Below the pieces are notes generated by a model that saw only the letters and a program-made list of their open reading frames with translations, was not told the DNA's origin and did no database searches. Both the position numbers and the translations under genes were made by a program. This document shows, one piece after another, positions 1 through 8,613 of a DNA stretch of 64,000 nucleotides; within the stretch, counting starts at the first letter, position 1; every line of letters starts with the position of its first letter. Source of the stretch: Neobacillus cucumis (lineage in GTDB: Bacteria > Bacillota > Bacilli > Bacillales_B > DSM-18226); contig NZ_JAEHGC010000003.1 of the NCBI RefSeq assembly GCF_016107705.1, forward strand, positions 1 through 64,000, read 5' to 3'.

Positions 1-188
1 ATTTGTTACGTTGGCTCGTGTTCTCTATATAATAGAAGAAACACGATAATTATTGTTTGTTGACGTTTTTGTTTGTTTAGTTTTCAAAGAACAATCTGTA
101 CTACTAACATTTTTTATTAGTTTGTACTTTTTAGCCGCCGTTCAAAAGCGACTTCTTTAATTTATCATATCCTCTTTCATAATGTCAA
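1..188 (-). promoter_or_regulatory. rRNA operon leader with boxA and promoter P2
   Basis: On the minus strand a TTGACA -35 box (183-188) is followed after 17 bases by an ATAAAT -10-like box (160-165, inside TATGATAAAT). The transcribed leader then carries TGTTCTTTGAAAAC (81-94), the boxA-type antitermination element found ahead of 16S rRNA genes in Bacillus. No coding sequence is present. The 16S gene itself would start just left of base 1. The element match is direct; the presence of the rRNA genes is inferred. Confidence 0.8.
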
Positions 189-243
189 CAACTTTTTAAA
201 ATTTATTTTTCGTTGAGTGACGCTCTCGATGAGGACGAGATTT

Positions 244-272
244 AATATACCATGATAAAGAAATGATTACAA
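244..272 (-). promoter_or_regulatory. rRNA operon promoter P1
   Basis: A second minus-strand promoter lies about 80 bases upstream of P2: TTGTAA (267-272), a 17-base spacer and TATATT (244-249). Tandem P1/P2 promoters are usual for Bacillus rRNA operons. Bases 273-503, between this and the next gene, are very AT-rich and hold no gene I can support. Confidence 0.6.
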
Positions 273-503
273 TATAATTTTAAAATTTTTTTAAAAGAAA
301 CCAAATCGAATTAACAGGCATGAGCTGTATTATTTATTGGAGAAATTATTATTACAATACTTTTTATTAACTTAATAAAAGAAGTGACTTACAATCCTTT
401 TTTTTCACATATAAAATTCAACAAAATAATTCCTGCCTCTCATTCATACGATATAATAAATAATAATTTTTATAATTATATTTAAAAATTGGGCGTGAAT
501 TAC

Positions 504-1199
504 ATGAATAGTATTAATACAGAAATACTGATAAAACTTGGGATCTCAGCTGTACTTGGGCTCATCATTGGACTAGAACGTGAGTTAAAAAGAAAGCCAG
601 TTGGATTAAAAACAAGTCTTGTTATGTCTATTGTGAGTTGTCTCCTGACGATTGTTTCCATTCAATCAGCTTACATGTTCCCTAATTCAGACCACGTGAA
701 AATTACAATGGACCCGCTCCGTCTTGCTGCACAGATTGTCTCTGGAATTGGTTTCTTAGGAGCAGGTGTTATTTTAAGGAGGGGGAATGACACTATTTCC
801 GGCCTGACTACCGCGGCAATGATTTGGGGAGCCGCTGGAATCGGAATTGCTGTTGGAGCAGGCTTTTATTGGGAGGCATTTGCCGGAGTTGCCCTCCTAA
901 TTATTAGCGTAGAATTAATTCCATTTCTATTGAAGCTTATTGGTCCAAAGCAATTAAGGGAAAAAGAAATTAGCCTCCAGTTATTTATGCGAGATAAAGA
1001 TCAGATTGAAAAAGTAATAACATTTATTATGGAAAAACAATATATTATTCGTAGAATACGAATTAAAGATTTGGATAATGGCGATCACTCGGTCCAAATA
1101 TTGGTGGCAGTAGATTATCGCGAAAAAACAACTGATGTTTACTACTCTATTTCACAATTTGAAGGAGTTAAAAAGGTAGAAGTTGAAAGTATTAGTTGA
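504..1199 (+). CDS. MgtC/SapB family membrane protein
   Basis: Membrane protein of the MgtC/SapB family, whose members are linked to growth at low magnesium and to modulation of membrane ATPases or transporters. The N-terminal part has four or five hydrophobic helices with the family signature GLIIGLERELKRKP near residues 15-28 and a Gly/Ala-rich helix (GAGVILRRG). The C-terminal 80 or so residues form a soluble, ACT-like tail. Length (231 residues) fits Gram-positive members. I chose ATG at 504; an in-frame TTG at 489 would add five residues and neither start has a strong ribosome binding site. It stands alone and ends in a hairpin terminator. The biochemical role in this organism is unknown. 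Confidence 0.85.
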   Translation: MNSINTEILIKLGISAVLGLIIGLERELKRKPVGLKTSLVMSIVSCLLTIVSIQSAYMFPNSDHVKITMDPLRLAAQIVSGIGFLGAGVILRRGNDTISGLTTAAMIWGAAGIGIAVGAGFYWEAFAGVALLIISVELIPFLLKLIGPKQLREKEISLQLFMRDKDQIEKVITFIMEKQYIIRRIRIKDLDNGDHSVQILVAVDYREKTTDVYYSISQFEGVKKVEVESIS

Positions 1200-1226
1200 G
1201 AGCCATTTCCTTTGGCTCTTTTTTTA
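1199..1226 (+). terminator. Rho-independent terminator after mgtC-like gene
   Basis: Seven-base-pair stem AGAGCCA/TGGCTCT (1199-1205 with 1213-1219) followed by a run of T, overlapping the stop codon. Confidence 0.85.
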
Positions 1227-1281
1227 TAATTTCCTCTTGCATGAATAACCAAAAGCATATATAATTTCTCTTGTACAACTC

Positions 1282-1358
<77 letters not shown>

Positions 1359-1359
1359 T

Positions 1360-1398
1360 AAAAAAGAAAGCCTTTGTTAAACAAAGGCTTTCTTTTTT
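1360..1398 (+). terminator. Terminator after tRNA-Ala
   Basis: Long perfect hairpin (1360-1377 with 1381-1398, core AAAGCCTTTGT/ACAAAGGCTTT) with T-rich 3' arm directly behind the tRNA. Confidence 0.9.
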
Positions 1399-1483
1399 AT
1401 GTATAAATGGTTCAATTTCCCTTTTTTTGAAATTTTATCTTGCAAGATTTGGTAGTTAAAAACTATAATTAGATTTAGATTAG

Positions 1484-1498
1484 AATTTTCTAAATTTT
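1484..1498 (+). promoter_or_regulatory. Possible CodY box upstream of symporter operon
   Basis: AATTTTCTAAATTTT matches 12 of 15 positions of the CodY consensus AATTTTCWGAAAATT. In a region this AT-rich such a match can arise by chance, so it is a weak call. The rest of 1399-1633 shows an isolated AAGGAGGT (near 1514) with no start codon behind it. Confidence 0.25.
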
Positions 1499-1633
1499 TA
1501 AAAATCACTTCAAGGAGGTAAATAAGGAAAATCAATATTTTTATTTCTTACACTTAATTCGCATTGTCTTTGAGTTTTTGTTTTCCTCATATTAAAAAAG
1601 TCAAGGTTTTAATTTGAGAGGGGGAGCTTTAAA

Positions 1634-1960
1634 TTGGAGGCTAAAAAAACGTCAAACAATATTGAAAACGATTACAGTAAAATTGCACAATCTTCATCAT
1701 TTCAAACATTACTCTCCGAAAAGAAAAAATTTATCATCCCAGTAACCATTTTCTTCTTTTGTTTTTATTTTGCTTTACCAATCCTAACTTCTTATTCCAC
1801 CGTGTTAAATCATAAATTTATAGGCAATATTACTTGGGCATGGGTATTTGCTTTCCTTCAATTTGTTATGACTTGGGGATTATGCATCCTTTACTCGAAA
1901 AAGGCAGCTAAATTCGATGATATGGCAAATCAAGTGATCCAAGAAGGAGGCAATAGCTAA
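1634..1960 (+). CDS. DUF485 family membrane protein, symporter partner
   Basis: Small membrane protein (108 residues) of the DUF485 family (YwcB/YjcH type). It shows a polar N-terminus and two transmembrane helices at about residues 35-57 and 66-90, the usual family layout. Start is TTG at 1634, about eight bases after GAGAGGGGGA. Its stop codon shares one base with the ATG of the next gene (TAATG), so the two are translationally coupled. DUF485 genes usually sit directly ahead of acetate/monocarboxylate symporters, as here. The exact role is not known; a subunit or assembly helper for the symporter is the common assumption. Confidence 0.85.
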   Translation: MEAKKTSNNIENDYSKIAQSSSFQTLLSEKKKFIIPVTIFFFCFYFALPILTSYSTVLNHKFIGNITWAWVFAFLQFVMTWGLCILYSKKAAKFDDMANQVIQEGGNS

Positions 1961-3498
1961 TGAATAAAGCTGCATTTATTATGTTCCTCGCCATTGTTTT
2001 TGTCACGCTGATCGTTACATATTTAGCCTCTAAGCGGACGAAAAATGCAAGCGAATTTTACACTGCCGGAGGGGGGCTGACAGGGTGGCAAAATGGTCTA
2101 GCTATTGCCGGTGATTACATGTCGGCTGCATCCTTCCTTGGAATTGCGGGAGCTGTAGCCTTAACCGGATTTGATGGCTTCTTCTATAGTATTGGTTTCC
2201 TTGTAGCGTATCTTGTTGTTCTATATTTAGTTGCAGAGCCTTTACGAAACCTAGGAAAATATACTTTTGCAGATATGATTGCGGCACGTTTTGATACCAA
2301 AAGGATTCGTGGCTTTGCTGCGATGAATACTGTTACGATTTCTATTTTTTATATGATTGCGCAACTCGTTGGAGCTGGTGCACTAATTAAATTATTATTA
2401 GGCTTGGATTATACGACATCCGTATTAATTGTTGGAGTCTTAATGACCGTGTACGTTATTTTTGGAGGAATGCATGCAACCAGTTGGGTACAAATTATTA
2501 AGGCAATTCTTTTAATGGGCGGCACCTTCGTCATCTCAATTATTGTACTAGCTAAATTCAATTTCAGCCTTACTGATATGTTTGCGCAAATGAAAACTGC
2601 AACTCCCTTAAAAGAAGCCTTCTTAAATCCAGGGGTGAAATATAAAATTGGCTTGGATACAATCTCGCTAAATTTATGTCTGGTTTTAGGGACTGCTGGA
2701 CTTCCACATATTCTTGTCCGTTTCTTCACGGTTAAAGATGCAAAAACAGCTCGTTCCTCCGTTGTCTATGCGACATGGATAATTGGAATCTTCTATGTTA
2801 TGACAATTTTCCTTGGCTTTGGTGCAGCTGCATTTGTTGGCAATGAAGCCATTGTGACAGCAAATCCTGCCGGAAATATGGCGGCACCACTATTAGCTAA
2901 AGCGATTGGCGGCAACATGTTGTTCGCGTTTATTTCTGCTGTGGCGTTTGCAACAATCCTTGCCGTTGTGGCGGGTCTTGTTTTAACAGCAGCTTCCGCC
3001 TTTGCTCATGATTTCTACAATGAAATCCTTCGTAAAGGAAAGGCAACTGAAAAGCAGCAAGTGACAATGGCGCGTTATGCAGCAATTGGGGTATCCATTA
3101 TTTCAATCGTTCTTGCACTTGGCGCACAAACCTTAAACGTTGCCTTCTTAGTATCCCTTGCTTTCGCAGTAGCAGCAAGTGCCAACCTGCCGGTTATCCT
3201 TTACACCATTTACTGGAAACGCTTTAACACTTCCGGTGCAATATGGGCAATGGTTGTGGGACTTATTTCAGCAATCGGGTTAGTTTTAATTAGTCCAAGT
3301 GTAATGAGTCCTGAAGTAGGCAAGGCCATTTTTGTTGGCAACCCTATTTTCCCATATACGACACCGGGAATTGTGTCAATTCCACTTGGATTTCTTGCCG
3401 GCTACCTTGGCACCATCTTCTCGAGCCAAAAGGCAGATGTGAAGAAGTTTGAGGAAGTGCTAGTTAAATCTAATACAGGAATAGGAATAGGGCAATAA
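1960..3498 (+). CDS. Sodium:solute symporter, acetate-permease (ActP/YwcA) type
   Basis: Sodium/solute symporter family carrier of 512 residues with about 13 transmembrane helices. It is closest in character to ActP/YwcA carriers that take up acetate and other short monocarboxylates. Supporting motifs are FYTAGGGLTGWQNGLAIAGDYMSAASFLGIAG near residues 31-64 and the helix FATILAVVAGLVLTAASAFAHD (about residues 328-349), both typical of ActP-type members. Length is within the family range. It is cotranscribed with the DUF485 gene and ends at a hairpin. Substrate is inferred from family and partner, not proven. Confidence 0.85.
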   Translation: MNKAAFIMFLAIVFVTLIVTYLASKRTKNASEFYTAGGGLTGWQNGLAIAGDYMSAASFLGIAGAVALTGFDGFFYSIGFLVAYLVVLYLVAEPLRNLGKYTFADMIAARFDTKRIRGFAAMNTVTISIFYMIAQLVGAGALIKLLLGLDYTTSVLIVGVLMTVYVIFGGMHATSWVQIIKAILLMGGTFVISIIVLAKFNFSLTDMFAQMKTATPLKEAFLNPGVKYKIGLDTISLNLCLVLGTAGLPHILVRFFTVKDAKTARSSVVYATWIIGIFYVMTIFLGFGAAAFVGNEAIVTANPAGNMAAPLLAKAIGGNMLFAFISAVAFATILAVVAGLVLTAASAFAHDFYNEILRKGKATEKQQVTMARYAAIGVSIISIVLALGAQTLNVAFLVSLAFAVAASANLPVILYTIYWKRFNTSGAIWAMVVGLISAIGLVLISPSVMSPEVGKAIFVGNPIFPYTTPGIVSIPLGFLAGYLGTIFSSQKADVKKFEEVLVKSNTGIGIGQ

Positions 3499-3534
3499 AA
3501 GAACTAGATGAATATTTACTCCTTTAAGTTTTAA

Positions 3535-3567
3535 GCTGTCGGGAAATATTCCTGACAGCAATTTTTT
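3535..3567 (+). terminator. Terminator after symporter operon
   Basis: Hairpin GCTGTC/GACAGC (3535-3540 with 3554-3559), extended by GGAA/TTCC inside, followed by ATTTTTTA. Confidence 0.8.
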
Positions 3568-3683
3568 ATTTATAAAATTAACAAATTGATCATCCAAAAA
3601 TGATTAGCATTCTTCATGAAAAGGTTTCATAATGCTTCCAATCCCAACAAAACAAAACTTGTGGTTCAAAAGGTTTTAATTTC

Positions 3684-4211
3684 CTATTGTATTCTTTCTA
3701 TTTTATTTGAGCCTCCCTGCTTCAATCCGTAGCCTCCGATATAATCAGTAGCGTCATAAGAAATTAAAAATGCGCCTTCTTCTACTGACTTAACAATTTT
3801 TTTTATACGATTGAAATCCTTTCTTTTAGCTAGAATAAGATGTACTACATGTTTACCTAAAGAACCCTGGCCTTCCCAGGAGGTTACCCCGAATCCTTCT
3901 TCTCGAAGTTTATTACTTAGCTCGGATTCATTTAAAGTAATAACCTGAAGAACAATATTCCCTAATGCTAGTTTTCTTTCAATTGTCATACCCATGAATA
4001 TACCAATTCCATAGGTACTACAATAAATGAATACCCCTAATGGTGAATGAATGTTGTTTAATACCATCGATAATCCCATTATATAAACAAATATTTCAAG
4101 CATCCCCACCATTACTGTTACAATTCTTTGCCCTTTTACCATATAAACGCTTCGTAAACAGAAAAAAGCTACATAAGAAAGTTGAATACACGCAAGCAAC
4201 AAATAATTCAT
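3684..4211 (-). CDS. UPF0316 (DUF5698/DUF2179) membrane protein
   Basis: Membrane protein of 175 residues resembling the UPF0316 family (B. subtilis YebE type). Three hydrophobic helices fill residues 1-75 and a soluble DUF2179-like domain follows (about residues 85-160, with IVLQVITLNESELSNKLREE and the GHGVTxWEGQG-like segment FGVTSWEGQGSLGKH). DUF2179 domains occur in membrane proteins thought to sense or bind small ligands; no function is established. ATG start behind GAGGGATTAG. It follows the betaine-type transporter operon on the same strand after about 100 bases, so read-through is possible, but I see no functional tie. Confidence 0.75.
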   Translation of the reverse strand: MNYLLLACIQLSYVAFFCLRSVYMVKGQRIVTVMVGMLEIFVYIMGLSMVLNNIHSPLGVFIYCSTYGIGIFMGMTIERKLALGNIVLQVITLNESELSNKLREEGFGVTSWEGQGSLGKHVVHLILAKRKDFNRIKKIVKSVEEGAFLISYDATDYIGGYGLKQGGSNKIERIQ

Positions 4212-4309
4212 TCTAATCCCTCATTATAAAATTGAGAAATTTATGCATATACAAGTTTATCCCCTAAAAGATTAGGACTTTCAGGGGGGGTGAAACTCAT
4301 TTTTTAATT

Positions 4310-4963
4310 TTATGACTTTACTTTATGAAGATGAACACCTGATTTCTTTTCAATCAGTCTAAGGATAAAATCTACTAAAATCGCTAGTAATGCTGCAGGG
4401 ATTGCCCCTGAAAGAATTTTCGCATCATCGGTAGTCGTAATTCCGCGATAAATCCAATCACCCAAACCACCTGCTCCAACGAATGTAGCAATCGTCGCAA
4501 CACCAATGGCAATCACAGTAGCAATTCTTATCCCAGCCATGATAATCGGAAAAGCTAGTGGAATTTTGACCTTAAAGTAAAGCTGCTGTTTGGTCATTCC
4601 CATAGCCAAACCTGCCTCGACTAAATGCTTATCGACACCTTTCAATCCAATATAAGTATTTGAAATAATCGGTAACAAGGAATAACATACTAAAGCAAAA
4701 ATAGCTGTTGTTGATCCCAAGCCAAAGAAAATCATAATCACAAGTAATAATGCAATGTTAGGAATGGTCTGGATACCATTTATAATTGTTTGAATGATAA
4801 CAGCAAGTTTTTCATTTCTAGACATGAGTACAGCCAATGGAATACCTAAAATAATTGCTATTATGACACCGGAAAAGCTCATATAAATATGCTGAATGGT
4901 TAGCTCAAGAATAGTGTCCCAATTATTTATAAGCACCGAGAAGGCTTCAATAATCGTATGCAT
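4310..4963 (-). CDS. Osmoprotectant/quaternary-amine ABC transporter permease (OpuBD/OpuCD-like)
   Basis: Inner-membrane permease (217 residues) of the glycine betaine/carnitine/choline ABC family. About five to six helices are visible, with the EAA loop AGLAMGMTKQQLYFKVKIP that contacts the ATPase. It is the last gene of a leftward operon (Rieske oxygenase, ATPase, permease, binding protein, permease), which is the Opu gene order. ATG start behind AGGAGGTGA. No clear terminator follows. Substrate cannot be read from the permease; the neighbouring oxygenase suggests a methylated amine used as nutrient rather than as osmolyte. Confidence 0.85.
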   Translation of the reverse strand: MHTIIEAFSVLINNWDTILELTIQHIYMSFSGVIIAIILGIPLAVLMSRNEKLAVIIQTIINGIQTIPNIALLLVIMIFFGLGSTTAIFALVCYSLLPIISNTYIGLKGVDKHLVEAGLAMGMTKQQLYFKVKIPLAFPIIMAGIRIATVIAIGVATIATFVGAGGLGDWIYRGITTTDDAKILSGAIPAALLAILVDFILRLIEKKSGVHLHKVKS

Positions 4964-4997
4964 GACCTCTCACCTCCTAGATTTTCATGGGTTGATG

Positions 4998-5891
4998 CTA
5001 CTTTTTAATTAACCCTTTTTCGATTAAGAATTCCTTCGCGATTTCATTCGGTTCCTTTTTTTCAATATCCGCTTTATAGTTTAGATCTGTCATCGTTTTA
5101 GAATCTATTAATCCACTAAGTTTCGACATTACACCTTTTAAATCTGGATGCTTTTTAAGTAAGTCATCACTTACAACAGTGGCACACTGATAAGATGGAA
5201 AAAACTTTTTATCATCCGTGAGTGTCTTTAAATTATACTGTTTTAATCTTGAATCAGTTGAATAGGCTAGTACCACATCTACATCCTTATTCTTAACCGC
5301 CTTATACACTAATCCTATATCCATTGGAGAGGTCTTCCCAAACTTAACCCCATAAGTTTTTTCAAATGCTGGATAACCATCTTGGGGTCTCTCTAGCCAT
5401 GCATTGTCCGTACCAAGACTTAATTTCCCTGCTTCGGGAGCTATATCTGAAACCTTTTCTAAATGCAATTTATCAGCAAGTTCCTGCCTCACGGTAAATG
5501 CATACGTATTTTCAAAACCAAATGGCTGCATCCATGTTTGTTTATACTTTTTTTCAAATTCTTTCGATACAAGGTCAAATGATTCCTTAGGGTCAGTTGG
5601 AAAAGAAGTCATCCCTAGAGTACCGCTCAAATCAGTCCCTACATATCGAATCGAAACCTGGATATCCCCTTTAGTTTGAGCTTTATGAACTACAGGAGTA
5701 GAACCTAGTCCTTCAACAATTTTTGCCTTTAAATCTGTTTTATCCTCAATCAATAATTTAACCATATTTGATAGAATCAGCTGCTCTGAAAAAGATTGTG
5801 ATCCAATGTTTACGGTATCACTTTTTCCACAGCCTGCTAGCGATACTAATAAAGTAAAAACTAGTACGAATACACCTATAAATTTCTTCAT
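4998..5891 (-). CDS. Quaternary-amine ABC transporter substrate-binding lipoprotein (OpuBC/OpuCC-like)
   Basis: Extracellular binding lipoprotein (297 residues) of the OpuAC/ProX family. The signal peptide ends in lipobox LAGC (Cys 21). The mature part has the family segments VNIGSQSFSEQLILSNMVK near residues 27-45 and DVVLAYSTDSRLKQYNL near 205-221. These proteins hold trimethylammonium groups in a cage of aromatic residues; I can see Tyr and Trp candidates but cannot place the cage. ATG start behind TTAGGGGGATAT. It lies between the two permease genes, as in opuB/opuC operons. Confidence 0.85.
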   Translation of the reverse strand: MKKFIGVFVLVFTLLVSLAGCGKSDTVNIGSQSFSEQLILSNMVKLLIEDKTDLKAKIVEGLGSTPVVHKAQTKGDIQVSIRYVGTDLSGTLGMTSFPTDPKESFDLVSKEFEKKYKQTWMQPFGFENTYAFTVRQELADKLHLEKVSDIAPEAGKLSLGTDNAWLERPQDGYPAFEKTYGVKFGKTSPMDIGLVYKAVKNKDVDVVLAYSTDSRLKQYNLKTLTDDKKFFPSYQCATVVSDDLLKKHPDLKGVMSKLSGLIDSKTMTDLNYKADIEKKEPNEIAKEFLIEKGLIKK

Positions 5892-5916
5892 TCATATCCC
5901 CCTAAGACCAAATATA

Positions 5917-6555
5917 TTATTTTCGAAGCCCTTTTGGTGTTGCATAAAATTGTAATCTTCTTGTTAAATATTCTGTAAGCGTTGCCAAAATTACAGCTCC
6001 AAGTGCACCGGAAAGGAGCATATTATTATTTGAAATTGTTAAACCGGTAAAGACTAGGTACCCTAGGCCTCCACCTCCTACAAGAGAAGCAAGTGTTGCC
6101 CAGCTAATCGTATAGATGGTGGCTGTACGAAACCCACCCATTATGACAGATATCGCCATTGGAATTTCAACTTTCATTAATATTTGAAGTTCCGTCATTC
6201 CCATACCTCTTGCTGCATTCGTAAGAGAAGGATCTACTTCTCTAATACCTGTAAAAGTATTTTGTAACATTGGCAATAGAGAATATAAAAACAAAGCAAC
6301 AATAGCAGGTACAACACCTATTCCGAGCAACGGAATCATAAATCCTAACAAAGCTAAGCTAGGAATCGTCTGGATTATATTAACAAATCCGATTACGTAC
6401 TTACTCAACTTCTCAAATCTTGTTAATATAATCCCTAAAGGTATTGCAACTAAAAAACCAGCAAGGACTGAAATAAATGATATATAAACATGCTGCCATA
6501 GAATATGAAAGATTTGATTATGCCGTTCACTTATAAACTGTAAAAACTCATTCAT
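5917..6555 (-). CDS. Quaternary-amine ABC transporter permease (OpuBB/OpuCB-like)
   Basis: First permease of the transporter (about 212 residues), with five to six helices and the EAA motif ARGMGMTELQILMKVEIP. It is paralogous to the permease at 4310-4963, so a heterodimeric channel is likely. I place the start at ATG 6555 because GTGAGG precedes it at a fair distance and the protein then begins MNEFLQFISERH; the longer frame to 6588 lies wholly inside the ATPase gene. The start overlaps the end of the ATPase gene by eight bases (ATGAATGA), suggesting coupled translation. Confidence 0.85.
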   Translation of the reverse strand: MNEFLQFISERHNQIFHILWQHVYISFISVLAGFLVAIPLGIILTRFEKLSKYVIGFVNIIQTIPSLALLGFMIPLLGIGVVPAIVALFLYSLLPMLQNTFTGIREVDPSLTNAARGMGMTELQILMKVEIPMAISVIMGGFRTATIYTISWATLASLVGGGGLGYLVFTGLTISNNNMLLSGALGAVILATLTEYLTRRLQFYATPKGLRK

Positions 6556-7345
6556 TGCCAGCAACCTCACGTTGAAATTTGTTTTCATCTTTAAAGCCCT
6601 TGAATAGTTTTAAATTTTGCTGAAGCCGCTTTGAACCGATAAATTCAACCACGAAGTCATTTGCCGGATTAGCCAAAATGTTTTGAGGTGTATCTAACTG
6701 AACGATTTCTCCATCCTTCAATAAACAAATTCTGTCAGCGATTTTCAATGCCTCGTCCATATCATGGGTCACGAATACAATCGTCTTCTTAATCGTTTTC
6801 TGAAGTTTTACTAATTCATCCTGTAATTGTTCCCGGCTAATTGGGTCCAGAGCACTAAATGGTTCATCCATTAGAATAATCGATGGATTTGCAGCCATTG
6901 CCCGAATAACACCAACACGTTGTTGCTGGCCTCCACTTAATTCTGAAGGGTATCGCATTTTAAATTTTCCCGGTTCTAATCCTACCATTGTCAGCAGCTC
7001 ATCCACACGCTTTTCATATTCCTCTGCTTTCATTTTCTTTAATTTAGGAACAAGAGCAACATTTTGAGCAATTGTCATATGGGGAAATAGTCCAATTTGC
7101 TGAATAACATACCCTATATCTCTTCTAAGATGAACTGGATCTTTTTCGGCAATGTTTTCACCATTTATTTTAATTAGACCCCCTGTAGGTTCTATTAACC
7201 TATTAATCATTTTCATTGTTGTGGTTTTTCCGCAGCCACTTGGGCCAATTAATACAAAAAGTTCTCCCTGATTAACAGTAAAATTAATCCCTTTAATTAT
7301 CTCATTCTGGTTATAAACTTTCCTGACGTCTTGAAATGTAATCAA
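6548..7345 (-). CDS. Quaternary-amine ABC transporter ATPase, CBS-less
   Basis: ATP-binding subunit (265 residues) of the betaine-type importer. Visible motifs: Walker A GPSGCGKT (34-41), Q-loop near 81-83, signature LSGGQQQR (136-143), Walker B IILMDE (156-161) and switch His in VTHD. After the ATPase core only some 35 residues follow, so the tandem CBS domains that sense ionic strength in OpuA/OpuC-type osmotic transporters are missing. That fits nutrient uptake rather than osmoregulation. Start is TTG at 7345 behind AGGAGGG. It sits 45 bases after the oxygenase gene. Confidence 0.88.
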   Translation of the reverse strand: MITFQDVRKVYNQNEIIKGINFTVNQGELFVLIGPSGCGKTTTMKMINRLIEPTGGLIKINGENIAEKDPVHLRRDIGYVIQQIGLFPHMTIAQNVALVPKLKKMKAEEYEKRVDELLTMVGLEPGKFKMRYPSELSGGQQQRVGVIRAMAANPSIILMDEPFSALDPISREQLQDELVKLQKTIKKTIVFVTHDMDEALKIADRICLLKDGEIVQLDTPQNILANPANDFVVEFIGSKRLQQNLKLFKGFKDENKFQREVAGNE

Positions 7346-7389
7346 AAATTACCCTCCTTTTAATTCTACAATTCTACTTTTTTAAATAT

Positions 7390-8487
7390 CTAACGATTTA
7401 CAAGGAAGTCATTTCCCTTTATAAGAAGAGATTCCCTAATAAGATTGTGGAAGTAGAGAACCCCATGCTCGGTTGGAGAAAGAATCCCCTCTTTAAAAGC
7501 TTCAGAGCGAAATCCAATTTGCTCTCTTTCAACTATTACAACATCCTCCATTCTTACTTGGTCGGCAAATGCCAATAAAGTTTCCTGTTCAGGCGTAGGT
7601 TCTCCACCCTTAAAATATACTTGGTAGATTCCCCTAGTGGCTTCATGGTCAACTGGCAGCATTTTTATTATTGAAATATTTCCTGGACCTGGATATACCG
7701 TAATCATCGTATTTGGCCACAGCCAGTAAAAACGTCCTTCTTTTACTTCAACTGTTTGCATATCTAAACTCAAACTTTGTTTACCAGGGTTCTCCTTAAC
7801 TTGTGTCCCTTGAACGCTACAATTTGATTGATTGATAATCTGGTATTTGTTCATGTCTAAAGTAGCAGTAAATCCCGGATGTGCAATTGGACAATGATCG
7901 CATTCTAAATAGTTATCAATAAATGCTTTCCAGTTACACTTAATTTCACGAACCCTTTCATTGTATTGTTTCAAATCGTTATGAAAGTTAAATTGTTTGA
8001 AATCCTCAAAAAAGTCCTTATACGTATCATAAAGTGATGGAGCATGAGGATCTAAGTTAACAAATACTAAAGAACCTTCCACTTCACACCGAATCGATTT
8101 CAAAGTAATTTCATCTGAACAAAAACAAGGATTATCTTTAAAGTTAGGTGCCCGATGAAGCTTGCCATTTAGATGAAACGTCCATCCATGGTAGGAACAT
8201 TGAAGAATCTTTTTATTACCTGCTTCATTGTTTTCAAGTCTAGTTGCACGGTGTGGACAAACATTATAAAAAGCACGAACGATTTGGTCTTCGTCTCTAA
8301 CCACTACGATTGGCTCTCCCGCAACTTCACATGTGATAAAATCTCCTGGATTTTTAATATCATTTTCGTGGCCTATAATTTGCCATGTTTTTTTAAAAAT
8401 TAATTCCTGCTCAACCTTCAGAACTTCCGGATCCGTGTAAAGCGAATATGGAATCGTTTTGAAAATAAAACTAGATTCTTTTTTCAT
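7390..8487 (-). CDS. Rieske non-heme iron oxygenase, alpha subunit
   Basis: Aromatic-ring-hydroxylase-type oxygenase (365 residues), of the group that includes carnitine, choline, glycine-betaine and stachydrine oxygenases/demethylases. The N-terminal Rieske domain has CPHR (Cys 77, His 79) and CSYHGW (Cys 97, His 100). The catalytic domain shows the iron ligands His 198 and His 203 in NYLECDHCPIAHP and a likely third ligand Asp 315 in MEDVVIVERE. Start at ATG 8487 behind GGAAGGGG; a frame beginning at 8508 is possible. It is the first gene behind a sigma-54 promoter and is followed by a betaine-type transporter, so a quaternary amine substrate is likely. No reductase gene is in the window. 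Exact substrate unknown. Confidence 0.88.
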   Translation of the reverse strand: MKKESSFIFKTIPYSLYTDPEVLKVEQELIFKKTWQIIGHENDIKNPGDFITCEVAGEPIVVVRDEDQIVRAFYNVCPHRATRLENNEAGNKKILQCSYHGWTFHLNGKLHRAPNFKDNPCFCSDEITLKSIRCEVEGSLVFVNLDPHAPSLYDTYKDFFEDFKQFNFHNDLKQYNERVREIKCNWKAFIDNYLECDHCPIAHPGFTATLDMNKYQIINQSNCSVQGTQVKENPGKQSLSLDMQTVEVKEGRFYWLWPNTMITVYPGPGNISIIKMLPVDHEATRGIYQVYFKGGEPTPEQETLLAFADQVRMEDVVIVEREQIGFRSEAFKEGILSPTEHGVLYFHNLIRESLLIKGNDFLVNR

Positions 8488-8534
8488 TGCTTTTTCCCCT
8501 TCCATCATGAATTAATTTCTATAACTTTTATTAC

Positions 8535-8550
8535 TGCAAATTTCGTGCCA
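8535..8550 (-). promoter_or_regulatory. Sigma-54 promoter of the Rieske/ABC operon
   Basis: On the minus strand TGGCACGAAATTTGCA gives a perfect -24 (TGGCAC) and -12 (TTGCA) pair with the required five-base spacing. Transcription would start about 37 bases ahead of the oxygenase start at 8487. The divergent neighbour encodes a sigma-54 activator. Confidence 0.92.
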
Positions 8551-8613
8551 ATGCCTTTTTACCTTCTATATAGGGAAAAAGTCTAATTTTTTCCCATTAA
8601 TTTATAAAAAAAC

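Noticed and set aside
2409..2729. Minus-strand frame of 106 codons inside the symporter gene
   Set aside because: Antisense shadow of a well-supported membrane protein, without a ribosome binding site.
4310..7345. Transporter as a standard osmoprotectant (OpuB/OpuC) system
   Set aside because: The ATPase lacks CBS domains and the operon starts with an oxygenase behind a sigma-54 promoter, so nutrient uptake is more likely; not fully excluded.
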